DNA of 5,883 nt, taken from positions 1-5,883 of the forward strand of contig JAOZSF010000134.1 of NCBI GenBank assembly GCA_029939815.1, written 5' to 3'. Shown here piece after piece: positions 1-5,883 of the stretch. The notes below the pieces were generated by a model, which was not told the DNA's origin, ran no database searches, and saw only the letters and a list, made by a program, of their open reading frames with translations. The DNA comes from a bacterium (GTDB taxonomy: Bacteria > Auribacterota > UBA3054 > B51-G9). Position 1 is the stretch's first letter. Each line of letters begins with the position of its first letter. Position numbers and translations under genes: made by a program.

Positions 1-354
1 CATTTTTTGGGAATGTTCGTATTTTCGCGCAATATCAAATATCTTTTTTCGAAGCTTGAGCTGATGCAGCATTCCTTGATTAAGTATGTCCAAATCCTTT
101 CCGGAAAGAGGGGAATTTTTTTTAAGCTTCTCTTTTAACTTTTTAACAAGATTTACTGCAGTCGCACGGCTGGCCAGCATTTCATCTACAAGTAATTTAT
201 ACTTATTGATATCCCGATCCAGCTTTTGATGCAGCGGAGGTGTGGACACTTTCTTTTTTTCAATTTTTGACAGCGAATATTCCTTCGCTGTCAATGCGAA
301 AGCGAAAACGAATAAGAAAGTTATAATGCCAATATTAAAGTGAAATTTTTTCAT
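1..354 (-). CDS. Secreted charged helical protein of unknown function (N-terminal part, cut by left window edge)
   Basis: Reading leftward from the ATG at 354-352 the frame stays open for 118 codons to the window edge, so the C-terminus is missing. Residues 1-23 look like a Sec signal peptide: MKK start, a hydrophobic core (IGIITFLFVFAFAL) and a probable cut after ALTA, before KEYS. This points to a periplasmic or outer-envelope protein. The mature part seen (24-118) is Lys-rich and probably helical, with heptad-like stretches around 47-80 and 87-112, and may form a coiled coil. No family was recognised. The gene begins 49 bp after the helicase stop on the same strand, with no terminator and no good promoter between them, so it may be co-transcribed. 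The only ribosome-binding candidate is a weak AGAAAT about 7 nt before the ATG. The reading frame and signal peptide are clear; function is unknown. Confidence 0.75.
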   Translation of the reverse strand, partial: MKKFHFNIGIITFLFVFAFALTAKEYSLSKIEKKKVSTPPLHQKLDRDINKYKLLVDEMLASRATAVNLVKKLKEKLKKNSPLSGKDLDILNQGMLHQLKLRKKIFDIARKYEHSQKM

Positions 355-403
355 TAAATTATTTCTAATATCAGCCCGCTACTTTAATCGGGGTGAATAA
401 AAT

Positions 404-2080
404 CTATTTTTTGTTCGCGTGAGTAAAAATCGGCCGCTCGCCCCTCTTCTTAAAACTGTCTACAATTTTTTCAGCTTTATCAAACGGAAGTGTTACAAAA
501 GAGAATTTTTCCATTATCTGAATGTCATTAATCTTTCTCGGACGGATGTGAATTCTTCCCGTAATAAGATTAATAAGTTTCTTGGGACTAAGCTTGTCTT
601 TTTTGCCTAACGCGACAAAAAGTCTTGTTTTGCCATGACTATCAAGCTGACCCCGGTGATCAGACTGTCTTCCTTTTGAACGGACTTCTTTTATCTCGCC
701 GTATGCGTCAGGATTAAGCTCATCTTCAAAGCAATAATTAAGAATGGTTGCTAAAATTTCTGTCGGATTGTTATTTTCAAGTAAAGATTTCGCCCAGTTG
801 TAATATTCAGCGTTAACTTTATCTTCTTCAAGAATACTTGCCAACTCATCATATATTTTTTTCTTTTTCGCGTTAATTATATCTTTGACTTTCGGCAGTT
901 TTGCTTTTTTGATATCTGTCTTCGCAATCCGCTGGATAAACATCAACCTGCGGTACTCGCTCGGGGTTATAAACGTAATTGCTGTTCCTTCACGACCGGC
1001 GCGACCTGTTCTTCCAATTCTGTGGACATACGATTCCGGATCCTGAGGTAGAGAATAATTTATAACGTGGGTGAGGTTGTTAACATCAATCCCGCGTGCG
1101 GCAACGTCAGTTGCGACAAGAATATTAATTGTCTTCTTTTTAAATCTGTTTAAAGTTTTTTCCCTTTGCATCTGTGAAATGTCTCCGTGAATCGCTTCCG
1201 CGTCATATCCGCGGTCAATCAGATGAGATGAGATATTATCGACATCGCTTTTAGTTCTGCAAAATATCAAGCCGTAGAATTCGTCTTCAATATCAATAAT
1301 TCTGCATAGAGCTTCGAATTTATCTGAAACTTTAACCTCGAAATAAATTTGTTCCGTGAGATTCGTGGTTAATGTTTCTTTTTTAGCTTTAAGAAGTTCA
1401 TAACCATCCATATATTTCCGCGCAAGATCTTTAATTTTCTGCGGCATTGTTGCGGAAAATAAAAGAGTTCTTTTATCGGAATTAGTATGCTTCATTATCT
1501 CTTCCATATCCTCGATAAATCCCATATTAAGCATTTCATCAGCTTCATCGAGTATAAGATGATCAATTCCACCAATCTTTAAGGTCTTTCTTTTAAGATG
1601 GTCTATCACCCTGCCCGGGGTTCCAACAACAATATGAACCCCTTTCCTCAATCTACGCAACTGCTGGTCGATTGACTGCCCTCCGTAAATCGGCATTGTT
1701 TTAATATTGATATCCCCGCGTAAGGAATGAATTTCTTCCGAAACCTGTATCGCAAGCTCACGGGTTGGAACAAGGATTAACGCCTGAACCGATTTCGCTT
1801 CCGGATCAATCATTTCTATCAGCGGCAAACCGAATGCCGCGGTTTTTCCTGTTCCGGTTTGTGCCTGAGCAATGATGTTGGTATCATCTCTTAACATTAC
1901 CGGAATTGTCATTGCCTGAATATCGGTAGGCTCTTCAAATCCTTTTTTATTAATTCCTTCCAGGACTTTCTTTGAGAGTCCGAGGTCATTAAATGTCTTT
2001 TTTGCTTTCTTTTCTGTCTGTTTGTCTGTCATTTCTTTTGTCATTTTCCGTTTTAATTTTAATATTATGTCTAATTTCAT
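404..2080 (-). CDS. deaD: DEAD-box ATP-dependent RNA helicase, DeaD/CsdA type, with C-terminal DbpA-like RNA-binding domain
   Basis: ATP-driven RNA unwinding enzyme of the cytoplasm. Relatives (DeaD/CsdA, CshA) act in ribosome assembly, cold adaptation and mRNA turnover. All core motifs are present: Q motif (F30; GFEEPTDIQ 47-55), Walker A AQTGTGKT (73-80), PTRELA (105-110), TPGR (154-157), DEAD (178-181), SAT (209-211), LIFCRT (271-276), ATDVAARGID (323-332) and HRIGRTGR (353-360). A helical linker follows (about 375-470), then a DbpA-type RRM-like domain (about 485-552, RLFVALGKKDKLSPKKL and FSFVTLP). E. coli DeaD is about 629 residues; this protein ends soon after the RNA-binding fold and lacks the Arg/Gly-rich tail. 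The symbol rests on architecture and the TPGR-DHLKR-TL and GFIED segments; CshA or DbpA naming is possible. The start is uncertain: M1 (2080) has no Shine-Dalgarno, whereas M13 (2044) follows CGGAAA and M17 (2032) follows AAAAGAA. It lies 90 bp downstream of the small acidic gene. Confidence 0.95.
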   Translation of the reverse strand: MKLDIILKLKRKMTKEMTDKQTEKKAKKTFNDLGLSKKVLEGINKKGFEEPTDIQAMTIPVMLRDDTNIIAQAQTGTGKTAAFGLPLIEMIDPEAKSVQALILVPTRELAIQVSEEIHSLRGDINIKTMPIYGGQSIDQQLRRLRKGVHIVVGTPGRVIDHLKRKTLKIGGIDHLILDEADEMLNMGFIEDMEEIMKHTNSDKRTLLFSATMPQKIKDLARKYMDGYELLKAKKETLTTNLTEQIYFEVKVSDKFEALCRIIDIEDEFYGLIFCRTKSDVDNISSHLIDRGYDAEAIHGDISQMQREKTLNRFKKKTINILVATDVAARGIDVNNLTHVINYSLPQDPESYVHRIGRTGRAGREGTAITFITPSEYRRLMFIQRIAKTDIKKAKLPKVKDIINAKKKKIYDELASILEEDKVNAEYYNWAKSLLENNNPTEILATILNYCFEDELNPDAYGEIKEVRSKGRQSDHRGQLDSHGKTRLFVALGKKDKLSPKKLINLITGRIHIRPRKINDIQIMEKFSFVTLPFDKAEKIVDSFKKRGERPIFTHANKK

Positions 2081-2170
2081 AGAGTATACACTATTAGCTT
2101 AAAAAAAGATATATAGTTAACCCTTAAAAACTACGAGTTTAATATTTTTATAAAACTTTGCTGAATATCA
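2081..2170. other. Intergenic gap between small acidic gene and helicase, no clear terminator
   Basis: This 90-bp AT-rich stretch holds a 5-bp hairpin (AAACT/AGTTT arms at 2128-2132 and 2136-2140) with one G-C pair and, on the minus strand, a run of seven T around 2101-2107. The two are separated by about 20 nt and do not make a standard intrinsic terminator. Read-through from the yehS promoter into the helicase is therefore plausible. Confidence 0.4.
2083..2088 (-). promoter_or_regulatory. Possible -10 element in front of the helicase gene
   Basis: On the minus strand TATACT (one mismatch to TATAAT) sits two bases before the first helicase ATG. A matching -35 is poor (TATCTT at 17 bp). If it is used, transcription would begin near 2076, inside the first codons, and the protein would start at M13 or M17. 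This is a motif match only. Confidence 0.3.
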
Positions 2171-2392
2171 TTAACTTAACTCTTTAGACACCTGACCTAT
2201 TTCTTCCGAATCGAGTTCGGCAACAAAATCAGGGTCAATATCAGCAAGAGCGTTTTTAATTGCCTGCGGGTCTCCATCCGCATTTTTTACCTGTTCAACC
2301 TCAAAAGGCATTAAATCGATTTTTTTGCCGTCTTTTTTTATAATTGAACAAATTCCTGTTTCGGGGCATAATTGAATATTAAGATCACTCAT
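2171..2392 (-). CDS. Small acidic conserved-looking protein of unknown function with CPETGIC motif
   Basis: A 73-residue protein, not recognised as any named family. It looks soluble and cytoplasmic: no signal peptide or membrane segment. It has 16 Asp/Glu against 7 Lys and no Arg (net about -9). The N-terminus looks like short beta strands around a CPETGIC motif (C9 and C15) followed by KKDGKKIDLMP (19-29). The C-terminal half (31-72) looks helical and acidic. That it is a real gene is supported by a strong ribosome-binding site (GGAG, 6 nt spacing) and by the 8-bp overlap of its ATG with the end of the yehS-family gene, a typical sign of translational coupling. The two cysteines could bind a metal or form a disulfide, but two alone are not a zinc site. 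It is probably a partner or accessory of the upstream gene; that is inference from position only. Confidence 0.8.
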   Translation of the reverse strand: MSDLNIQLCPETGICSIIKKDGKKIDLMPFEVEQVKNADGDPQAIKNALADIDPDFVAELDSEEIGQVSKELS

Positions 2393-2873
2393 TATTTTCT
2401 CCGTTTTCTTGTTTATGATTTTTAATTTTAAGTTGTATGCCGGCTAGAAAATTTCGCAAAAGTTTATCTCTGCAATGGCGATAATTTTTATGACTCGGCT
2501 TTCTGAAATAAGCGTTTAATTCGTATTTATTTAAATCTACATTCACAAGTTTTAAAATATCTAATACATCGTCAGCCTTCAAGTCCAACGCAATTTTCAG
2601 CTTTCTGAAAATGACATTATTGGTTAAAACATTTTCCGGTTCCGGTTGCGGACCGTCTTTTTTCCCGCGTTTATAATTAATTAATCCATTTAGGAAAATA
2701 GCAAGTTGGGCATCGGAACATTCTGTATATTCAGGATTGTCTTCTCCGGCAAGCCAACTGCTAATCCGGTCACAAGAAACCTTGAAATCCGCAGCGGCAA
2801 AAATATCAATCATTTTCGAGGTGTCAAGAGCGAAAGAGTCGTGAATAGAGTGTAAGATATAATTATTAGTCAT
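2385..2873 (-). CDS. yehS: YehS family protein (DUF1456), two tandem repeats
   Basis: Member of the DUF1456/YehS family, small cytoplasmic proteins of unknown biochemical function found across many bacteria. At 162 residues it matches the family length (E. coli YehS is about 156). Two homologous DUF1456 repeats are visible: about 4-71 (NNYILHSIHDSFALD, then FLNGLINYKRG at 60-70) and about 84-149 (TNNVIFRKLKIALDL, then FRKPSHKNYRHCRD at 123-136 and LLRNFLAGIQLK at 138-149). The linker GPQPEPE (74-80) is also typical of the family. The ATG at 2873 fits, since relatives also begin with M-x-N-x-x-L-x-S about there. The Shine-Dalgarno is weak (AAAGAATGA). It is the first gene after a strong promoter and overlaps the next gene by 8 bp. 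The C-terminal tail from 150 is Lys/Glu/Asn-rich and probably disordered. The family is certain; a molecular role cannot be given. Confidence 0.95.
   Translation of the reverse strand: MTNNYILHSIHDSFALDTSKMIDIFAAADFKVSCDRISSWLAGEDNPEYTECSDAQLAIFLNGLINYKRGKKDGPQPEPENVLTNNVIFRKLKIALDLKADDVLDILKLVNVDLNKYELNAYFRKPSHKNYRHCRDKLLRNFLAGIQLKIKNHKQENGENNE
2399..2402 (-). promoter_or_regulatory. Ribosome-binding site of the small acidic gene, inside the yehS 3' end
   Basis: GGAG on the minus strand, six bases before the ATG at 2392-2390. It lies within the last codons of the yehS-family gene, so ribosomes finishing that gene can restart here. It is the best Shine-Dalgarno in the window. Confidence 0.75.
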
Positions 2874-2910
2874 AATTTTTCATTCTTTGTTATGATTTTG
2901 AATACAGGAT

Positions 2911-2939
2911 ATTATAGCAAGTAACGGATAAACCGTCAA
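2911..2939 (-). promoter_or_regulatory. Strong sigma-70 promoter for the yehS-side operon
   Basis: On the minus strand TTGACG (2939-2934) and TATAAT (2916-2911) are separated by exactly 17 bp. A TG one base upstream of TATAAT makes an extended -10. Transcription should begin near 2904, giving a leader of about 31 nt before the yehS ATG. ACGG-ATAAA-CCGT, a short inverted repeat at 2924-2936, overlaps the inner edge of the -35 and could be an operator, but with 4-bp arms it may be chance. Confidence 0.8.
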
Positions 2940-2971
2940 TATGAAGAGTTAAATATAATATTTCTGTGAGA

Positions 2972-2994
2972 TAATTAAGCGAAATCATTAATTA
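2972..2994. repeat. AT-only inverted repeat between the divergent promoters
   Basis: TAATTAA (2972-2978) and its perfect reverse complement TTAATTA (2988-2994) flank a 9-base centre, GCGAAATCA. It lies between the two divergent promoters, upstream of both -35 boxes. This is a possible regulator or nucleoid-protein site. In DNA this AT-rich, 7-bp arms can occur by chance, so the role is speculative. Confidence 0.3.
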
Positions 2995-3024
2995 CCGTTT
3001 ATAAGCGATTCGTTCTTTTTCTAC

Positions 3025-3053
3025 TTGACCTTGTCACTAAGTTTTGATACTAT
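3025..3053 (+). promoter_or_regulatory. Sigma-70 promoter for the TPR gene, with an overlapping second candidate
   Basis: TTGACC (3025-3030) and TACTAT (3048-3053) are 17 bp apart, with TG at 3045-3046 forming an extended -10. Transcription should begin near 3060, leaving a leader of about 46 nt. A second pair shifted by 6 bp, TTGTCA (3031-3036) with TGTTAT (3054-3059), also has 17-bp spacing, so there may be two overlapping start points. Confidence 0.65.
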
Positions 3054-3105
3054 TGTTATAGTTTTATAGTGCAATTTAACTTTCTTAAATATACCTGTTT
3101 GTGAG

Positions 3106-5844
3106 ATGTTGCGTTTCAAACTTCTAATTTTTGCCTTTTTATTGTTTTCTTTCGCCGTTCAGGCTGAAGAAAGATTAAATGCCAAACAACTTTATCTTAC
3201 CGGAATTAAATCATTCTCCTCAGGCGATTACAAAAAATCCGCAGTTTGTTTCACGGAATTTATCTCTCGATACTCTGAAGAAGAAATGATGCAGAAAGCT
3301 ATCCCGAGAATTACTTACTTCCTCGCCTGCTCTTTTTATAATACCCGCCGGATGGACAGGGCGGTTGAAGAGTTCAATAAATATTTAAAACTCGCGCCGA
3401 AAGGAAAATACCGCAAAGATGTTCTCTTTCGTCTTGCAAGTGCTTACCAATCATTAAAAGAGCCTGAAAAAGCGGTAAAAACTTTCCAAAAACTTCTTTC
3501 CGAGTTCCCGAACTTTAAAGACAAAACAGACGTGGAATTCCAAATCGCAGTCTGCAAACTTATGCAGGAAAAGTACAGTTCCGCAATTCCTCTACTCGAA
3601 AAACTGTCAACTCAAAAAACTAATCCCGATATCGCCGACTCTTCCCTCGCATACCTCATTCGCTGCCTTTACATGAATGATAAATATGACGAAACACTCG
3701 AAAAAATAAAACTCGCGGCAAAACAAAATCCTCCTTCCGCGCATTTATCTCTTATCAGTTCCATTGCACTTGCACTCGGTGATAAATTTTATGATGATTT
3801 TGAATATGAAAAGGCATTAGATGCTTATCGCTGTGTGGTAAGTCAGGATAGTTTACAAAAAATCCAAAAGAAAAAACTAAGGGAAATTAACCGCCAGCTC
3901 GCAAACTTAAAAAATCAAAAAAATAATTCTCCCGCTAAAACCGAACAGTTGAATATTCTGAAAAATCAAATCGTTAATATCCCGGATTCATCAGAAAATA
4001 AAGACGCGGGATGGTATCTCAGACTCGGAAGATGCCTTTTCGATATGGATTTACCTTGGGAAGCGGCTATCGCTTTCAAAGAAATGAAAGAAAAATTCCC
4101 AACTAATTCCGCCGCGCCGGATGCAAGCGCGAGTTTAGTTTACTGCTACGCGAAGATAGGATTTTACGATGAGGCGAGAAAAAGCATTGATGAATTTATA
4201 AACAGATATCCGAACCACCCGAAAGCGCCGGTTCTGACCTTTTTAAAGGCGGAATCATACATTAATGAAGAAAATTTTCCTGCCGCGGAAAAAGAATTCA
4301 AGTCCCTTATAAGCAAATATCCGAATATGAAAAATAAAGACCGTGCGGAATTTTATCTGCATCTCTCACAGGCATTGCAGGAAAAATTCTCCACCGCAAG
4401 AAAAGGATTCAAAAAATGGAAAAAAACTTACAGAAAAAGTATAGTAAAACCTAATGTGGATTACTGGCTCTGTATGACTATGTTCTTTGACGGTGATTAC
4501 TCAAACTCAATCAAATCACTGAAAAAATTCGTTAAAAAATATCCGGAAAGCTCGTATAAACCGGATGTCGAATACAGAATCGGCGCGGCATATTATATGA
4601 TGGAAAATTATAAAAAAGCCGCTATCCAACTCGTAGGCTTTGTTAATTCTTACACTAATCATCAACTTATAAATGAAGCCCGCGTTTTACGCGGTGACGC
4701 TCTCGCCGCTATGGGCGAACTGCCACGCGCGATAAAAGCTTACGAAGAAGCCGGGCCGGCAAGCGGACCTTACTATCATTATGCCGTTTCCCAGATTGGG
4801 AAATGCTATAAAATGATGGATGATTACAAAAACATGGCAAAAGTTTATAAAAAATATGTTCAAAATATTCCTAACTCTCCTAATGTTGTTGAAGGACTTT
4901 ATCAACTCGGCTGGGCATACAGACAACAGGGAAATCTGCAGAAGGCGCGCGAGGCATATTGGAACGCGCTAACCCAATTCGGCAATAAGCAGGATTGGAG
5001 TGGTTTTGCCGACATTACACGCGATTTGAATAAAATGTATGCCGGAAGCAACGGTTTCAATGAACTCGAAATCAGATTAAAAAAAGAGAAAAATTCCGCT
5101 CAGAAAGCAGGAAAATTAACTTTGGCGGCTCGACTCGATGTTGTGCTTTACAAACTTCTAAAATGGAAAAAGAAAAATGATGAAGCAAAACAAATCTTAG
5201 CGCAGTTCACTCAAAATTATTCAACTAATATCCTCGGCGCGGACGGTTTGATATTCATCGCACGCGAAAATATAAACAGCGGGAATATTAAAAAAGCGAC
5301 TCCTTATTTAAAACTAATCGTTGAAAAATATAACGATAATCCGATCGCTGCGGAAGCTGAACTTCGATTAGCCCAATCAGCACTAAAAACCGGGAAAACA
5401 AAACTTGCGCGGAAATATCTTAATTCCGCCGAAGAAAAAGCGAATGATATGAAAATCGCTCTCGAAATCGCTCTTGAGAAAGCTGAATTATCACTCGCAG
5501 ACGGTAAACCGGAAAAAGCAATCAAACAGTTTGAAGAAATTCTCGCTAATCGCGCGGCAAGAGGTCCGTTATGGCCTGAAGCGCTTTACGGCATTGCCTC
5601 TTCTTACGAAAAACTTGAAAATTATCGAAAGGCAATACCGTATTATCAGCGGATTTATGTTATGTATTCCGCTTACACGAATTTAACGGCTAAAGCATAT
5701 TATAACAGCGGAAATTGTTTTGAGAAAATAGGTGATATCACCGCCGCAACAAACACATTTAATGAATTGATTTCCGACACGCGCCTTGCCGGAATGCCGG
5801 AAACGGAATTAGCGAAAAAGAAATTAACAGAACAATTAAGATAA
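3106..5844 (+). CDS. Large secreted tetratricopeptide-repeat (TPR) protein, probable periplasmic scaffold
   Basis: A 912-residue exported protein built almost wholly of TPR helix pairs, which usually hold other proteins together. Residues 1-20 are a signal peptide, with a likely cut after AVQA before EER; there is no lipobox Cys, so the protein is probably soluble in the periplasm. TPR-like units start near 24, 66, 103, 143, 176, 213, 301, 338, 376, 413, 449, 486, 523, 558, 595, 710, 747, 823 and 864. Typical units are ASAYQSLKEPEKAVKTFQKL (111-130) and RIGAAYYMMENYKKAAIQLV (491-510). The recurring FP/YP ends (KYPES, RYPNH, EFPNF) resemble the TPR_6 type of BamD and CpoB/YbgF. A Lys-rich coiled-coil-like insert (about 248-290) separates two TPR blocks. 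No catalytic motif was seen. The start is set by the signal peptide; the Shine-Dalgarno is poor (GTGAG abuts the ATG). It is transcribed divergently from the yehS operon. The partner is unknown; Tol/ExbB-type or outer-membrane assembly machinery is only a guess. Confidence 0.9.
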   Translation: MLRFKLLIFAFLLFSFAVQAEERLNAKQLYLTGIKSFSSGDYKKSAVCFTEFISRYSEEEMMQKAIPRITYFLACSFYNTRRMDRAVEEFNKYLKLAPKGKYRKDVLFRLASAYQSLKEPEKAVKTFQKLLSEFPNFKDKTDVEFQIAVCKLMQEKYSSAIPLLEKLSTQKTNPDIADSSLAYLIRCLYMNDKYDETLEKIKLAAKQNPPSAHLSLISSIALALGDKFYDDFEYEKALDAYRCVVSQDSLQKIQKKKLREINRQLANLKNQKNNSPAKTEQLNILKNQIVNIPDSSENKDAGWYLRLGRCLFDMDLPWEAAIAFKEMKEKFPTNSAAPDASASLVYCYAKIGFYDEARKSIDEFINRYPNHPKAPVLTFLKAESYINEENFPAAEKEFKSLISKYPNMKNKDRAEFYLHLSQALQEKFSTARKGFKKWKKTYRKSIVKPNVDYWLCMTMFFDGDYSNSIKSLKKFVKKYPESSYKPDVEYRIGAAYYMMENYKKAAIQLVGFVNSYTNHQLINEARVLRGDALAAMGELPRAIKAYEEAGPASGPYYHYAVSQIGKCYKMMDDYKNMAKVYKKYVQNIPNSPNVVEGLYQLGWAYRQQGNLQKAREAYWNALTQFGNKQDWSGFADITRDLNKMYAGSNGFNELEIRLKKEKNSAQKAGKLTLAARLDVVLYKLLKWKKKNDEAKQILAQFTQNYSTNILGADGLIFIARENINSGNIKKATPYLKLIVEKYNDNPIAAEAELRLAQSALKTGKTKLARKYLNSAEEKANDMKIALEIALEKAELSLADGKPEKAIKQFEEILANRAARGPLWPEALYGIASSYEKLENYRKAIPYYQRIYVMYSAYTNLTAKAYYNSGNCFEKIGDITAATNTFNELISDTRLAGMPETELAKKKLTEQLR

Positions 5845-5883
5845 CAGAACGATTATTAACAGGACGATTATTAACAGGACGAT
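5843..5883 (+). repeat. 15-bp tandem repeat right after the TPR gene, running off the window
   Basis: Units are AACAGAACGATTATT (5843-5857), AACAGGACGATTATT (5858-5872) and the first 11 bases of a third copy (5873-5883). Copies two and three are identical as far as seen, and copy one differs by one base. The last codons of the TPR gene (AACAGAACAATTA, 5826-5838) resemble the unit, so the array probably grew from the gene's 3' end. In the TPR frame each full unit carries a TAA. The full length cannot be seen. Confidence 0.85.

Larger units (their letters stand above)
2874..3105. other. Divergent intergenic regulatory region
   Basis: This 232-bp stretch holds no gene on either strand. It contains the back-to-back promoters for the yehS-family gene and the TPR gene and the AT-only inverted repeat between them. 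No riboswitch-like or tRNA-like fold was noticed. The leaders on both sides are short, so control is more likely at initiation than by attenuation. Confidence 0.7.

Noticed and set aside
372..393. CCCG/CGGG hairpin between helicase and the left-edge gene
   Set aside because: Only 4-bp arms with a 10-base loop and no T-run on either side; unlikely to stop transcription.
419..610. 63-codon open frame on the + strand opposite the helicase 3' end
   Set aside because: Lies wholly antisense to the conserved RNA-binding domain of the helicase and has no recognisable motif; it is a shadow frame.
2101..2140. Hairpin plus T-run as an intrinsic terminator after the small acidic gene
   Set aside because: The stem is 5 bp with a single G-C pair and the seven-T run is about 20 nt away from it, so it does not meet the usual form.
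4687..4926. 79-codon minus-strand open frame inside the TPR gene
   Set aside because: Antisense to well-formed TPR units, with no domain or coupled neighbour.
5304..5525. 73-codon minus-strand open frame inside the TPR gene
   Set aside because: Ser/Ala/Phe-rich composition is what the complement of Lys/Glu/Ala-rich helices gives; no independent support.
5474..5686. 70-codon + strand open frame in a second frame within the TPR gene
   Set aside because: Overlaps TPR units that continue unbroken in the main frame; it is not a frameshifted part of the gene.
5845..5883. The 15-bp array as a CRISPR array or terminator
   Set aside because: Units are too short and adjoin with no spacers, and the unit has no self-complementary stem, so neither reading fits.

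Overview
The window looks like chromosomal DNA from a Gram-negative (diderm) bacterium. It is AT-rich (roughly 35-40% GC by eye), its promoters fit the sigma-70 consensus, and two of its five genes begin with Sec-type signal peptides. The gene set (DeaD-type helicase, YehS/DUF1456 protein, a very long secreted TPR protein) occurs in many bacteria. The lysine-rich style and the giant periplasmic TPR protein would suit a PVC-group bacterium such as Lentisphaerota, but this is a weak impression that no marker here proves. No phage, transposon, CRISPR or RNA gene was seen.

Layout. Four genes run leftward from an intergenic region at 2874-3105, in transcription order: a yehS-family DUF1456 gene (2873-2385), a 73-residue acidic protein of unknown function overlapping it by 8 bp (2392-2171), a DEAD-box RNA helicase with a C-terminal DbpA-type RNA-binding domain (2080-404), and the N-terminal 118 codons of a secreted, charged helical protein cut by the left edge (354-1). 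One gene runs rightward: a 912-residue secreted TPR protein (3106-5844). Immediately after its stop a 15-bp tandem repeat begins and runs off the right edge.

Control. The 232-bp divergent region carries two well-formed promoters back to back: TTGACG-17-TATAAT with an extended -10 for the yehS side, and TTGACC-17-TACTAT with an extended -10 for the TPR side. An AT-only inverted repeat lies between them. No convincing intrinsic terminator is visible in the leftward run, so all four genes could be partly co-transcribed. The helicase may also have its own promoter, with a -10-like TATACT immediately before its first ATG.

How the genes fit together. The helicase probably acts in ribosome assembly and RNA remodelling, as DeaD/CsdA does. 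YehS and the small protein are of unknown function but are translationally coupled, so they are likely made together. The TPR protein is a probable periplasmic or envelope scaffold. Nothing in the window amounts to a clear new system. The most unusual points are the coupled small acidic protein with a CPETGIC motif and the 15-bp repeat that appears to derive from the end of the TPR gene.
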